Of a stretch of 64,000 nt of DNA, positions 51,051 to 62,364 are shown piece after piece. Source of the DNA: Branchipolynoe longqiensis (taxonomy: Eukaryota > Annelida > Polychaeta > Phyllodocida > Polynoidae); the NCBI GenBank assembly GCA_030323885.1, contig CM059194.1, forward strand, positions 12,386,963 to 12,450,962. Reading direction: 5' to 3'. Under the pieces are notes generated by a model. It had not been told where the DNA came from, did no database searches, and worked only from the letters and a program-made list of their open reading frames with translations. Within the stretch, counting starts at the first letter, position 1; the number at the start of each line of letters is the position of its first letter. The translations under genes and the position numbers were made by a program.

Positions 51051-52136
51051 TGAATGTAAAGTGGGGCTAAAAGTAAAATATTAATATGTGTTATTTGGTC
51101 ATGTGGAAGGTTACGGGATTATTCAAAATTTTAATATAAAGAAAATAAAACATTTATAACTGTTTTATCAATTTAAGGATCGGAACCCATTCATAACCAA
51201 CCAGTCGACCAAAGTGTTTATATGTATATCTACGTATTATATTTATAATAGCCAAGAACTATTGTTATACAAAGGTTTAGTAATTGTAGAAACAGGTACA
51301 TTAGTACCTACGCAAATTTAAATAGTACATGGACCGTTAATAGGTCGTATAAACAAGTTATAGACATGTCAGCTCATTTAATAAGTTATAAACATGTATT
51401 ATGAGTTGTTGCCAGGTTTATATATTATATTAACTATTGCTAGAACACATTGGCAAATTTGAGAAATTTACGCCACTAGAAACAAATTTATAAACAAGGC
51501 TAGATATTGTGTCCACAAATTGTTCAAAATTAAGTAAATTTAAAAGTAATATGTAATTCAACCGGCGATACGCTATTACGTGTGTATGGGCCGGTTGATC
51601 AATTATCTAAAGTATTAAATATAAGTTGTCTTGTGCATGTGGTACAGTCCATGAGTTCTTACTATTGCTTTTGAGCATTCACATACCTTTGCTTTTTAGC
51701 ATAAAACTTACTAGTGTCTTTTAACACAAAGGGTCACAAATCTGTTGCATGTCAGTCTTAGCAAGCAGACGCTTAAAGATGTCATTTTACATCTGGATCC
51801 ATGGCGTAAACTCTTACAAGTGCTTTTTAGCATCAGGGTCACAATGTGTGGGAGGTGTTGGTCTGTCGTAATGGAAATCTTTGGAAATCTTTGCAGTCAG
51901 CCGCTCATATATAACATTGTGCAAGTCTTGACATTCCGCATATTTATAGGTTAACCTGAGCAGATTAAATTTAAATGCCTGTAGTAGAAAACTAATTTTA
52001 GGTATTTGAAGGTTATTAGTCATTTGTAGGTTTTCCCATTGTTTAAATGTGGTTTAGGGTGTCAGGGTAGCCCGGATATTCAGGGAGCATGCCAGTATTA
52101 AGTAAAGAAGCCAATATCATTTATTATTGAATCAAC
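51051..52136. other. AT-rich DNA without genes
   Basis: Weak repetition of GCTTTT(T/G)AGCAT(A/C)(A/C) and GGGTCACAA motifs at 51668-51845. No coding frame with support. Confidence 0.45.
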
Positions 52137-52484
52137 ATGGTCGATTTACTTTCGATGACTGAGTCCATCCAATGCGTACCCAGCCTGTTCTCTGCAGAAG
52201 GCAAGCAGCTTAGCTGGGACATCCAGTCCTTTACATGTGACAAACTGGATGAGGAATCTGGTGCCGCACTTAAGTTGATCCCCATAGCTGGAGGGCGGGT
52301 GTTACACCAAGCCCGGAAACTTGGATTTAATTTTAGACACCCGCGGAGGGAAGTTTTTTTGTCGTTTAATATGGTAAAAGTATGGTGGAAGGAAGAGACC
52401 TTTGCCATCGCTGGCGATATGCCCCGCCGGATGGTGACTTTTAAGTCGATTAGTACAAAGGTTGTACGTAAGCGTACAGAATGA
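52137..52484 (+). CDS. Hypothetical protein with a duplicated segment
   Basis: A 115-residue frame (MVDLLSMTESIQC..., ending VRKRTE). Its middle (DEESGAALKLIPIAGGRVLH, ARKLGFNFRHPRR) is repeated at 52530-52650 in a second frame (52462-52671). Both copies keep the reading frame and most residues, with changes such as A to T and H to L, so the duplicated piece may have been coding. No family recognised. It lies just beyond the 3' broken end of DIRS-G and could be part of another mobile element. Confidence 0.35.
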   Translation: MVDLLSMTESIQCVPSLFSAEGKQLSWDIQSFTCDKLDEESGAALKLIPIAGGRVLHQARKLGFNFRHPRREVFLSFNMVKVWWKEETFAIAGDMPRRMVTFKSISTKVVRKRTE

Positions 52485-52660
52485 TTATTGTCGTGTCATG
52501 GGTAGGGATGGTAGTCAGACATTTACACGTGACAGACCGGATGAGGAATCTGGTGCCACACTTAAGTTGATCCCCATAGCTGGTAGGCAGGTGTTACTCC
52601 AAGCCCGGAAACTTGGATTTAATTTTAGACACCCACGGAGGCAAATTTTGTTTTTGTCGT
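52218..52660. repeat. Direct duplication of about 140 bp
   Basis: GATGAGGAATCTGGTGCC(A/G)CA and the following CTTAAGTTGATCCCCATAGC occur near 52248 and 52540 (offset about 292). Similarity runs through GCCCGGAAACTTGGATTTAA and ends near ACACCC(A/G)CGGAGG. Confidence 0.88.
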
Positions 52661-52664
52661 TTAT

Positions 52665-52949
52665 TACGTAGTAGGAAGGGTAAGACTTGTGGAGTTGCCA
52701 TCAGAATTGGGGCTAAATCTGACTTTCATAGTTAACACTGAAAGCTGAAAGCCGAAAGCTGAGGGGTCCTTCCCGGCCGCCTTGAACCATGGGCGCCTGC
52801 GTAGAGGGAGGCGGTGTAGGGGGCAACATCGAACTCTGAGGGCATGAGGGGTCGAGGTCGTGGCCCGAGGCAAACTTGACATAGCCCTCTGCCTGTCATC
52901 AGCGGTTCCTCCAGGTGGAGGGGGTGAGGGAGGCGAAGTGGAGACCTCC
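52665..52949. other. No gene; beyond DIRS-G
   Basis: A Pro/Ser-rich minus-strand frame (52951-52664) has no recombinase blocks. A short AAAGC(T/C)GA repeat lies at 52740-52761. Confidence 0.4.
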
Positions 52950-54878
52950 AAGTCGGTGTAACCTACAATTAGAGGCCCGGGCTACAGGGGAAGTCGTCAT
53001 GGCAGGGGTAGAGGTATGAGAGCCCGAGGCGCGCGACCTCGGTCCAGGTCACCTCGGCCCAGGGCCCGATGAGGTGGGCGTGGCTGAGGGTGTCGGCGAG
53101 GACGAGGTCGGCGACGGGTTTGTGCAGGATGGCGAGGGTGAAAGAGCCCTCAGCCGCCATAAGCCAAAGCTCGGGGGCGCATGTCCTGAGGGTAGGGTGG
53201 CGGGCGCACTCAGATTTTAGGGAGGCGGCAGATGCCATGTTGTCAGTGTTGATAACAACGGTCGCCCCAGTGACGTCCTACGAGAGGAGGGTCCGGAGGG
53301 CCACAACCAGGTTGACCGCCTCCAGCTCATGAATGGTGGGGAAGCGCGCCTGTAATCCCTCGGAGTACCCTCGTGCGTAACAGCCCGTCGGGAGTAGGCT
53401 TCATGGGGCAGGAGTCGCAATCAATAATGAGGTGGCGGGTCTCAGGGGCACATAGGAGGTGGAGGCCATTGGAGGCCCATCCGTAGGCCACAAACCACCT
53501 GAGGTCGCGGAGTACCTCTTCCCCGAGGGTGATGGAGGTGGTGTCAAAGCAGCTGCGCAGGGCCTCGAGGAGGCGGCACTTAAACTTTTTCGCGGGGAGA
53601 ATGAAGCTGCTGCCATGGTTGAAGTGGCCAAGGACACTTTGTAGCTCACCGCGCCCTAGGGTCGGGTGGGCGATCCGGGCCTCGCAATCGGCTACCAGAT
53701 CCTCGACCTAGTCGGTGGTGATCTGGATGGTTATCGCCTCACTGTGGATGGCAAAACTGAGCCAAGTGAGGCTGGTGGCATGTCCCCGTGGCGACATCCA
53801 GGCCAAGGGCGCCGATGAGGGCGATGAAGCCATCAAAGGCTTGGCGGGCCCTCAGGTAGGTGCGCTCACACCTGACAAAGTCTTCAACGTAGATGAGGGC
53901 ATGGAAGCCCTCGCGACGGAGGATCGCAGGCGATGGCTGAGGTAACCCAGATGCAGCCTGCGCCCGAGGAGCGGCATCCAAAGCGGAGGGCAAGGTCAAC
54001 GTAGGTGGCGCCATCGAGGGTGATGCCGTAGAGAGGGTCGGCCCGGAGCTGGCGGTATGCCCGGGAGATGTCGGCAGTCCAGGTGTAGGCTCTGCCCCTT
54101 CCCGGATGAGGCAGCGGCCCACGTCTGCAACGCACGGGAGCCTGTAGGTGTGGGGCTTCCCGAGGTCCTCCCGGCAGGGAATGCCGGCATTGGGACTGCC
54201 CCCGGGAGGGTAGGATAGCTCGATGATGACCCGCCTCTTCCAGGGGTCGGACTTGGGGCGAGTCATCATGGGAGAGACCTGGGCTCAAGAGGTGAAGGGG
54301 GGGATATGGAAGGGGCCAGCGAGGGAGCCATGGGCGAGCTCGGTACGGATGAACTCCCGGAGGTGGGGCTCATACTCCCGGGCTTCCCGGTGGTTGGTGT
54401 AGGTGGGGTGGGGAGGGGCGTCCGTGGAGTACTTGAAGGGAAAACCAAACTCCAGGAGGTCGACCAGGTCATGGTCGTGGTAATCCTGGAGCCGGCTACG
54501 CCAGGCAGGGATATGGAGGCCTGAGGGGAGGGGGATGCGGGCGGCCAACAAATTAGGGAGGCCATCCCGGAGGGCTGCGTAGGCCCGAGAAAAGATGGGG
54601 TATTGCGCCCAGGCCTCGCCGGAGGCATGGGGCCAGATGGAGAGGAGGGTAGGGCCACAGGAGGGGGTGGCGGGGAGGGTGTCCTGTATGTCAGGGTCGA
54701 CGACGTCCGCGACTGGCTCGCCAAGGTCACCGAGGGGTGGGCGGGGGGCGGGGGATGAGGCACGGTGAGGGGCGGAGAGAGGAGTGGCAAATTCTGCAGC
54801 GCTAGTGGGGGGGGGCATGGGCGCGAATGCCATAGGGGTTGTGGGGGGCGTGGGGGTGGAAGCCTGGGAGCTGGTCAA
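52950..54878 (-). pseudogene. DIRS-G pol: IWP module, RT and RNase H (GC-rich)
   Basis: Minus strand: a Pro/Thr/Ser-rich start, LLSIWPHASGEAWAQYP, LLAARIPLPSGLHIPAWRSR, DLLEFGFPFKY, GSLAGPFHIPPF, an in-frame TGA where element E has Trp, MMTRPKSDPWKRRVIIELSY, AYTWTADISRAYRQLRADPL, DLALRFGCRSSGAGC (other frame), catalytic IYVEDFVR (YxDDF with Asp to Glu), LGLDVATGTC, and RNase H remnants (HLIIDCDSC, ending VADLVLADTLSHAH). At least four frame changes. Recombinase and gag are absent. Composition is much richer in GC than its neighbours, indicating a distinct subfamily. Confidence 0.75.
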
Positions 54879-54919
54879 TGTAGGGGTTCATTGTCGCGTC
54901 GACCGAGCTGGCCCAGTTA

Positions 54920-55313
54920 AACCCCAGTCACACGAGGCCTGCATTCGCTAACGATCGATTCGCGACGTCAAAACGTCCTCCTTGCGCCCTCCTTATGCCC
55001 TGATTGAGTGCTGTCGCCGTGAGGACGCCAACCTCCCGGCGTCCATTTCGGGAATTTTGGACGCAAGGAGGTTGCTGCTGCTGCATGTGCAAACCATTTT
55101 GAATGGCACCGCCCTGGCGCTGCCCTGGCGCCACCCTGGGTTGGTGTCAACACATGCGATGCTGCAGTCACCATGTGGTCGGCGCCGACAAGGCGCCGAT
55201 ATGGCGCCTACAACATATTTCAATCAATGTATCGAATGGAACGCTGGGTGGTTGGCGTCCTTTTGAGCATAGGGAGGTTGGCGTGGAACGCTGCCTCTCG
55301 TGTGATTGGGGTA
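54920..55313. mobile_element. MITE, PIF/Harbinger-like, 394 bp
   Basis: Inverted ends: left AACCCCAGTCACACGAGG, right the reverse complement of TACCCCAATCACACGAGAGG. TTA flanks both sides (54917-54919 and 55314-55316), the three-base duplication typical of PIF/Harbinger. A second inner inverted pair (AGGACGCCAACC near 55021 and GGTTGGCGTCC near 55251) could fold the element further. It contains repeated GGCGCC palindromes. No transposase. Confidence 0.78.
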
Positions 55314-55316
55314 TTA

Positions 55317-55730
55317 GTTGCCTCGGATTGGAGGCTGGAGGCGGGGCTGGCATGGGCGTAGGCCGGCGACTCGGTGAGGCAGCATCTGGACGGAGCAGGC
55401 ATAGGCCGGCGACCCGGGGAAGATAGCGTGTAGAGGCGTGGAGGGGAAGAAAAACTGGCAGGGGAGCGCCACTGGAGGCGGCAGGAGGCAGAATGACTGG
55501 AGGCAGGGGCAGGGCCCAGTTATAAGGGCCGAGGGAGGTGGGGGATTATTGCATAACCCAACGGTCAGCGGCGTGGTAGGCAGGAGGAGAGGGGGGGCAC
55601 TCCTCCTTCGCGGCGAATCAAATGCAATGCAAGCATTACGACCAATGTATTTAAGCTAGAGCACCTAATTATATTAATACTGGAATGCTGATATTATATA
55701 TTAGACATTGAATCGGAGGCATTAGGAAAA
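55317..55730. other. GC-rich DNA, no gene
   Basis: Contains two copies of GCATAGGCCGGCGAC/GCGTAGGCCGGCGAC (55353-55420). Possibly the leader of DIRS-G, separated by the MITE, but no terminal motif is seen. Confidence 0.35.
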
Positions 55731-56250
55731 GTTGTGGCCTTTGCGGGCTTGGGCCGAGCAACCCACATTTGGAAATGCTCGCCAAGACACACCCACATTG
55801 GCCATCAAATGTGGGACAGGGTTCACTATGGTAACTGGTTGCTAGGAGAGGCAGGTTGCGACTCTCCTAGCAACATAGGCAGGTCGAGCGCTCAGGCTCA
55901 GACCCATCGGATGTGTTTCTACACGCTCTGATGTTTTAGACGAGATTTAGGCTTTAATTGTTGGAATCCAAACTGTTTTTAACTTAACGAAATAGGAGGG
56001 GATGTATTTATTAATATTGATCGTTATTGAAGAACTTAGATTGTATCAATAGGGACAGAAATAAAGTTGTGAGCTCTACAAAGTGATTGGAACGTTCCTT
56101 GCATTCTTTACTATTCTCCAGTCCCTAAGCATATTAACCGCTATGGTCAACTTGATATTGATATTCGTTTATTCTCTATATAATTAAGGGCCTTCTGCCC
56201 GGCGGGCTCTATGCAGCTGATCACACCCCTCCGGGGAAATAAAAGCATGA
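55731..56250. repeat. Dispersed repeat R, copy 2
   Basis: Second copy of 29330-29860 in the same orientation, with moderate divergence and small indels. Both copies contain TTGCTAGGAGA...CTCCTAGCAA-like inverted pairs that could form a stem. No frame. Confidence 0.85.
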
Positions 56251-57599
56251 ATTACAGTAATAACACCTAACTGAGTAAACGCCATCTAGGCTGTTTATAC
56301 ATGACAACGGCGGCACGGTGGAGTGTCCGCTTGGATCACTTAAAGTTTTACATAACAAGCTATATGGCGGGGAGGAGAGCCAGTGAATTAAGGGAATAAT
56401 TAATATACGTCTATTAAATGCGGGTAAAGGGTCAATCCGTATCTCTATGGCACTCTGGCTCTCCACCTTTAGCCCGGGTTACATAGCATGGAGACAGTCA
56501 ACCAGCGGCTGGACGAGACACGCTGGCGGCCCGCGGCAGGCCCTGGGAAATTCACACATAATTTATTACGGAAACATTATTTAGGCACGCAAATGGGTGC
56601 AGTAGGGTTAAACACATATAAATATACAGAGATGTATAAAGTGGTAAATACATATACATATCCATATATATATATAACTCATATACAGCCACCTGTATGC
56701 AGATGTAGCGCAAGGAAGGTTCCGGCTACGTGCCAGTCTATTTCGGTAACAGTGGTTCATGGTGTAAAAATATACGGATTTTTGGTTCGGAATTATATAT
56801 TGGCAGAGAACAGTATTGTTCTTAGGCAACGGAGTGGGGACAAGGTTATGTAATCTGAGGGCAATGGTGTCCCACTCACAATATGACATGATATCAGCTA
56901 TGTGAAATATATGTTCATACACGATGCCTCAGATGGAGGAAGAGATGTTCTTATATAAGAGACAGTACATTATTGTTTAAATGTTCCCTCTCTGCATCCA
57001 TAAAGAGTGCAATTGGAGAAAGGGGACACTTTTGATATATATGTATAGTTGTAACTCTCTGCAACTACCTGTTACCACAGTGTCATGGGCCAGCACACCA
57101 GCCTAATTTGTATATACACCTAGACACCGCCTACAGCTGGGTTGAGTGACAGCCACCCCTACTGGGTCCAGTCACCCCCTCCCCTCTTGGCCCTCTGACC
57201 ACACTAGCCTCACTTTGATATTAATTATTCTCCTGGCTCTTGAGTGAGACACACCTATGCTAGAGCAGGACCCTAGACACTCTGTCTGATGCTACCAACA
57301 ATTCATATATCGAAATTAAGTTGAGTGCAACAACCATAGGACTCCGGTTCAATGGGCTGTAGGCACTGATTCATAGACAGGCTACAGAGGCAATGGGGTT
57401 CTGTGTGGACAGAAGGTAAGGGGTCAGGGTGATAGGTCACTAGTAGCTGAACAGGAGTCGATGCAAATAAAGCACAACATCTTCACTGTCTATTTGCTCC
57501 CTGAGAGAGTGCCGCTGGTAACTTGCAAAAGCCAGCAGCACTTCAACACCTTTGCAGGCAGCTTTCATGAAATGTCAGCTGACAGACATTAAGACCGAC
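56251..57599. other. No gene supported
   Basis: An ORF at 56488-56853 (METVNQRLDETRW start) recalls the NQRLDE-type gag N-terminus, but continues as low-information sequence with TATA repeats. The rest is unique. CT-rich stretches lie near 57130-57260. Confidence 0.35.
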
Positions 57600-58290
57600 T
57601 CATGGACGCAACTCTCTCAGCAGCGAGCTAAATGGAGAGCGGCAGTCAAGTAATGAAAGCAGTCTTTGTCGCATCGTGATCGCCAGCATGATAATGATGA
57701 CCTGAGTGTTATCAGTAATCATCACACCTGATATATCAGCCCAGCTGTCTGCCCATCTGTCAGCAGCCATCACTATCGGCCACATCTCCAATACATTAAT
57801 ATTTTTGGTATGGCAACCCTGGTCCAGAGCCTCCACCTGGTGGTGACCAAGCCAAGCCAATTCCTGGGAGTCCCCATTAGGAAAAGTGCCTGCAAGCCAA
57901 TCCCTGCCACATAACGCCATGAATCCTAATAATGAGGCATCACTATATAAACTAATTAATGCTTCATTAGAGGGGATGATTTTGTCCTTACCGTTAAACT
58001 GTGCAGAAAATTCCAACCACCACCTCACATATAACCTAAAATCCCCATTCAATACTACCTTATACCAAGGTTTCCTAATCGATGCTATTAGGTCATAAAC
58101 CTTGCGCGAGAAGGTCCGGCCCCCATGTACCACCTTGCAACAATGGACAAGTGTACCCCCTAGACCTTCCAGTTCCCTCTTTGTTGCTTTCCGCCTTCGC
58201 AAAAAAAATGTTTAATTGCTCCTTTAATTTCGATAATTTTTCCAAGGGCAATCTCAACTGCATCTGAACAGATGGCAGTCATAAATTCAT
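57600..58290 (-). pseudogene. DIRS-H: RT thumb and RNase H of a different DIRS-type family
   Basis: Minus strand: LRLPLEKLSKLKEQLNIFF (58265-58205), an A-run frame change, then RRRKATKRELEGLGGTLVHC and KVVHGGRTFSRKVYDL, the usual RT thumb to RNase H linker of DIRS1/Ngaro-like elements, YVRWWLEFSAQFNGK, ALISLYSDASLLGFMALCG (RNase H Asp), WLAGTFPNG, INVLEMWPIVMAADRW (Glu), GVMITDNTQVI (Asp), ending LRELRP with a stop at 57600. The catalytic D, E and D are present. The linker and RNase H differ strongly from elements A-G, so it is a separate lineage. RT palm and recombinase are not present. Confidence 0.82.
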
Positions 58291-59270
58291 CATTTTCACT
58301 GAATCTTGTTCCTGCCTTCAGGCTTTAAACAATAGGAAACTGGACCACCCAATACTACTTAAAGAACTCATTGAACTAAACTCTCTTTCAATAGCAAAAT
58401 TGTATTAAACTGTGCATGTCATGGCCCTGTGCCACCAATTTTACACTGCAAAACAGCACGCATGACATTAAAGGCCTTTTTGAGGGAAGCTGGTTTGTAC
58501 CACCTCATATAGCTTTTTAAACAAATTTAATCAGTGAATAAAACTATCATTTAGAATTGTATTTAGCTTGAGCAGAAACTATATGATTGTGAGTTAACAA
58601 AACTCATGAGTGTCTATTGACACAAAATTGTCTGTATGCATTTACATGTAAAAGCGATGGTTTGAACAAAAACAAAGATTTCTCACTGTGAATATGGCCT
58701 ATGCTGCCGAAACGGCGTAAAGCAACCACCAATCCATCAATAGATCATATACATATGTGTGTATATCTAGAATAGACTAGGGAGATACAATTCTTCACAT
58801 TACAATTCTGACACCATATGCTTCAGTTCTAACAGGTGCTATTAAATTGACAGAGTATGCCCTTCTATGCAGGAACAAATGCTTAATAAATGCACCAGTA
58901 TATAGACTGAATATGTTGGATATTTATATTATCTAAATAAGCTATTTCGTTTAGAAAATTTGATAAAAGAAACTGCAACCAGCCCATTCTTTTGCGCTGA
59001 AGTGAAACTTGTGATATTTTGCACAAGCCAGCGCCAACAAGCATTTGCCGAGAATTAAAGATGCACTTGGGACCCCGCTTGTGTGTCACACATGCTGCCA
59101 CGATCGTATCAACAGGATGCTGAATATTCAGTGTATGCCGATAAGGCAGGAGGCAGCACTTTATAACACACCAGGACCCAGCTACTTGCCAACCATCGCC
59201 CAGTGACCAGCGCAAACTGCACACTGGAACCAGCTCAGCAGGCAATCAGACACGACAACACTTCACCACC
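58291..59270. other. Intergenic; upstream region of the serine protease gene
   Basis: No coding frame is supported. The last 100 bp before the ATG at 59271 are CA- and AC-rich (CACGACAACACTTCACCACC directly before the ATG, a good initiation context). No clear TATA box in the expected place. Confidence 0.4.
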
Positions 59271-61133
59271 ATGAACATCTACTTCGCGCTGGCGATGGCC
59301 TTCGCCAGCATTGCGTTTGCTGTCACAGGTATAGAACCAATTTTGGCATATATATTCCTTCTACACCCATGGTTGTGTGTATTGTATTCATTGGATCAGA
59401 CCACAAATATTCATAGTCGACACACACACACACACAAATAGCCACTGTATTGAGTTTAGAACTGAAAAGTGTGTAATCGTAGTGTAGTACTAGGTCTGCA
59501 TTGACCTCTCAGGCAAGGAACCACATAGACAGGTGGGTGTGGATAGGGTGCTTGCACCGGGGAGCCCAGGTAGGTAATGCTTAGCACGCTAGACCCAGAA
59601 TGCCAAGAAATGTGACTTTGAAACTTACTCTAGGGGCAATATTTCCCTTTGTCATCACCCCCATGACACTGCTTGCCATGACCTGGATCCCATACAAGCT
59701 ATGCAAACCTATCCTTTCCATATATATAAGTGCATTGCCTGTATGTATGTAATTGTAAGCACTAAACTACTTATGGACGTAAACCGTTTAAAAGATTTGT
59801 AATTCTAGGGGGACCACCATTGTAGTAGCCTGCATTGACCTCTCAGGCAAGGCGCCACACCAACAGATATGCGTGGATAGAGTTATTCTATCATACATCA
59901 GGGGAAGCCTATAGATAGTGTGATAGTTAGCATGCCAGCCCCAGAATGGCAAGAAGTGTGGGCTTGAACACTGCTCTAGGTGCAATATTTGCTATTTTCG
60001 TCATCCCAGCGCGACAGTAGGATCACATTTCGGATAGCTGCTATGTTTGCTTTGTCTAATGTCAGCCTGGAGAGACAACTGTGTTGTGCCTAGTTACTGG
60101 AACTACTATGATCAATCCCTGCTATTAGAGATGTTCCTATACTTCGATGTATTTATGTGTGTTCTGTTATGTGATGTATAATGCATTATGCGAGTATAAA
60201 ACTACATAAGGGAATTTTCTAATTATTGAAATTATTCTATATTACTTATATTATTGATATTACTGATTGTTATACTTGTTACTTGTGTACTTATTACACT
60301 TAGCGCAGCCCACCTTTCCTCCAATGGATTTCGACAAGTTTCAGTCGCACTGACGTCTCAGGCAAGGAGCCGCATAGACAGGTAGGCGTGGGTAGTGTGT
60401 TGATATCAGGGAGCCTCGGTGGTGTAATGGTTAGCACACTGGCCCGGAATGCATAGAGATGTGGGTTCGAGTCCAACTATAGGCACAATATTTCCCATGT
60501 TCATCACCCCCATGAGACTGGTTGCCATGACCATGATCCTGTACAAGATATGCGCTGTATAGGTGTTGAACCTACCCTGTGTATGTATATGTAAGTGCAT
60601 TGCCTGTATGTATGTAATTGTAAGCATTAAAAGACACAATTCCAGGGGGACGAGTGTATTGGTCTGCACTAACCTCTCAGGCAAGGAGCCGCATAGACTG
60701 GTAGGCATGGGTAGTGTGTTGATATCAGGGAGCCTAGGTGGTGTAATGGTTAGCACACTGGCCTGGAATGCATAGAGACATGGGTTTGAATCCCACTCTA
60801 GGCAAAATATTTCCCATTTTCATCACCCCACAACAAAACCGGTGCTATATATATATAATTTAATATATATATCATTTTACATGTTATGTCCTGTGAGGAA
60901 CATTCCCATTCTTTGATGCCATATTTTCCCCATCTCGCAGGTACCAGCGCTGGGGATATGCCCATGACAACATTCATGGAAAAGAATGTAGATCTTCCAG
61001 TGAATGGGTCGGCTAGGACCATTAGCGAAAGCCTTGTTTATACATGCAGGCTGAGAGAAAATGAGGAGCGAACCTGTGTCTGCAGCATCCTGAAGAAGAA
61101 TTTCATCCTAACAGCTGCACATTGTGTCACATT
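59271..61133 (+). CDS. S1-family (trypsin-like) serine protease, exons 1-2, incomplete
   Basis: Exon 1 (59271-59328) encodes a signal peptide, MNIYFALAMAFASIAFAVT, and ends in phase 1 before GTATAG. Exon 2 (60941-61133) follows CTCGCAG and continues in phase: GTSAGDMPMTTFMEKNVD, SARTISESLVYTCRL, CVCSILKKNFILTAAHC, then GTGAGT. TAAHC is the S1 active-site His motif, and the two flanking Cys match the conserved Cys42-Cys58 bridge. The IVGG-type N-terminus is not obvious; SAR-TISES may be the activation site. The Asp and Ser exons are not seen before 64000, so they lie further right or are lost. It is probably a secreted protease or protease-like protein. Family good, substrate unknown. Confidence 0.75.
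59420..59440. repeat. (CA)n microsatellite
   Basis: Run of CA repeats in intron 1 of the protease gene. Confidence 0.9.
59492..60835 (+). repeat. Array of four tRNA-Gln-like SINE units in intron 1
   Basis: Units begin with CTGCA(C/T)T(A/G)ACCTCTCAGGCAAGG near 59492, 59831, 60347 and 60667, about 320-510 bp apart. Each then has a tRNA-like part, clearest at 60412-60490: A box TGGTGTAATGGTTAGCAC and B box GGGTTCGAGTCC, 5'-GAGCCTCGG leader, as in tRNA-Gln. This is followed by CAATATTTCCC and a tail with TGTATGTAATTGTAAGCA. Units 1 and 2 are degraded. The tandem order suggests local amplification of one SINE insertion. Confidence 0.78.
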
Positions 61134-62147
61134 GTGAGTTTCATAATTCATTCATCCTTTTTTGGGGGGTAACAATATTTATTCCTCTGAAGACATTTCT
61201 TCTTTTTTTTCAATTACACCTCAATGTTCTCTAATAGTATTCAGCAGGGTAGACAGTCTCTGTGTGGCTTACTTATGTTGCTTGTGTTGTTATAAGTGTA
61301 TTTATTCCTCTGAAAAAAGTTTTGTCTTTTTTTCAGCGGCAAAGCACAGATCAGACACAATTTACAATTACACCAATGTATTGTCTAAGAGCATTCCACA
61401 GCGTGCACAATTTCTGTAGGGCTTAATTTTGTTGTAAATATATTTATTCCTCTGAACAAGAGATTTTGTTTCAGCACTGAGGCACTGGTTTCCCTGCCAT
61501 TGTTGGTACAGTTAGTAATTTCTTCTCTTTTTTAAAGAAATTTGTAAAAAGAAATAATAATAATAATAAATTTAAAAGATGTAAAAGTATAGTACCCCAA
61601 ACATTTGTTTAAATTGTGAACAGAATGCTTTCTCAAATATGTGATTGAGTTACCCCTAGTTTAACCATGTGAATTTAGTCATGAACATACTTTAGAGAGG
61701 TTAGATCTAGAAACATGATTTCATTGAGAGGTAATGACAGCAATTGTTCACACAATTATGATGTTATCACTATTCAATTAATCTATCTTCTCTCTCATTA
61801 AAAAAAAATTGTTACAAGTAACAAAAAGAATCCTGATATGACCCAAGATGTTACTAGGGGGTAAAACCCTGAACAGTCAAGCAACATGTTTCTTTTAAAT
61901 CTGAAATTTGAGGCAATGAATTTGAGCTAACTAAATGCTTGTATCTATTGATGCGCGACAAGGAAGGACGAGGAAGCATGAGTGGATAAACGGCATTTTA
62001 TTTAGAAATGCTGAGATAAACATGGATAATTACAGTCATCAAGCATGAGTATCAGAGATATATAATGGAATATATGAGGCATCAGCATGTAATTAGCAGT
62101 CATCAAGGATGAGTATCAGAGATATATAATGTGGAATATATGAGGCA
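61134..62147. other. Presumed intron 2, with weak 135-bp repeats
   Basis: TATTTATTCCTCTGAA recurs near 61178, 61299 and 61440, with related flanks, so an imperfect tandem repeat of about 120-140 bp is present. At 62033-62160 a 62-bp unit (GTATCAGAGATATATAATG, GAATATATGAGGCATCAGCA) occurs twice. No S1 Asp or Ser exon is seen. Confidence 0.5.
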
Positions 62148-62363
62148 TCAGCATGAGATATATGAGGTATCAGCATTGAAATATGTAAATATCAATAGGA
62201 GTAATGTTAATAGTTGGGCCCGGGAGGTGGATCTGAGGAGCCCTCCACCAAGACGGAGGAGAGGGCTCGAGGGGGCGAGGCGGGGCAGGTAGGCATGCAC
62301 CGCCTCGGAGGTCCATGTCCCCTGGGCCATGATGTCGGAGATGTCGACGCCGGTGGCATGGCA
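62148..62363 (-). pseudogene. Tyrosine recombinase C-terminal scrap (DIRS-type)
   Basis: Minus strand: DISDIMAQGTWTSEAVHAYLPR matches the end of the recombinases of A and E (MELGAWTSTAVHTYVPK), with Trp of the W/H box and the catalytic Tyr (codon near 62289-62291). The upstream part, including the HxxRR box, is replaced by minisatellite sequence from 62365 on. The frame downstream runs LRLGGGLLRSTSRAQLL to a stop at 62148. Confidence 0.65.
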
Positions 62364-62364
62364 G

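Noticed and set aside
56488..56853. ORF starting METVNQRLDETRW as another gag start
   Set aside because: Only about ten residues resemble gag; the rest is AT-repeat-derived, and no terminal motif precedes it.
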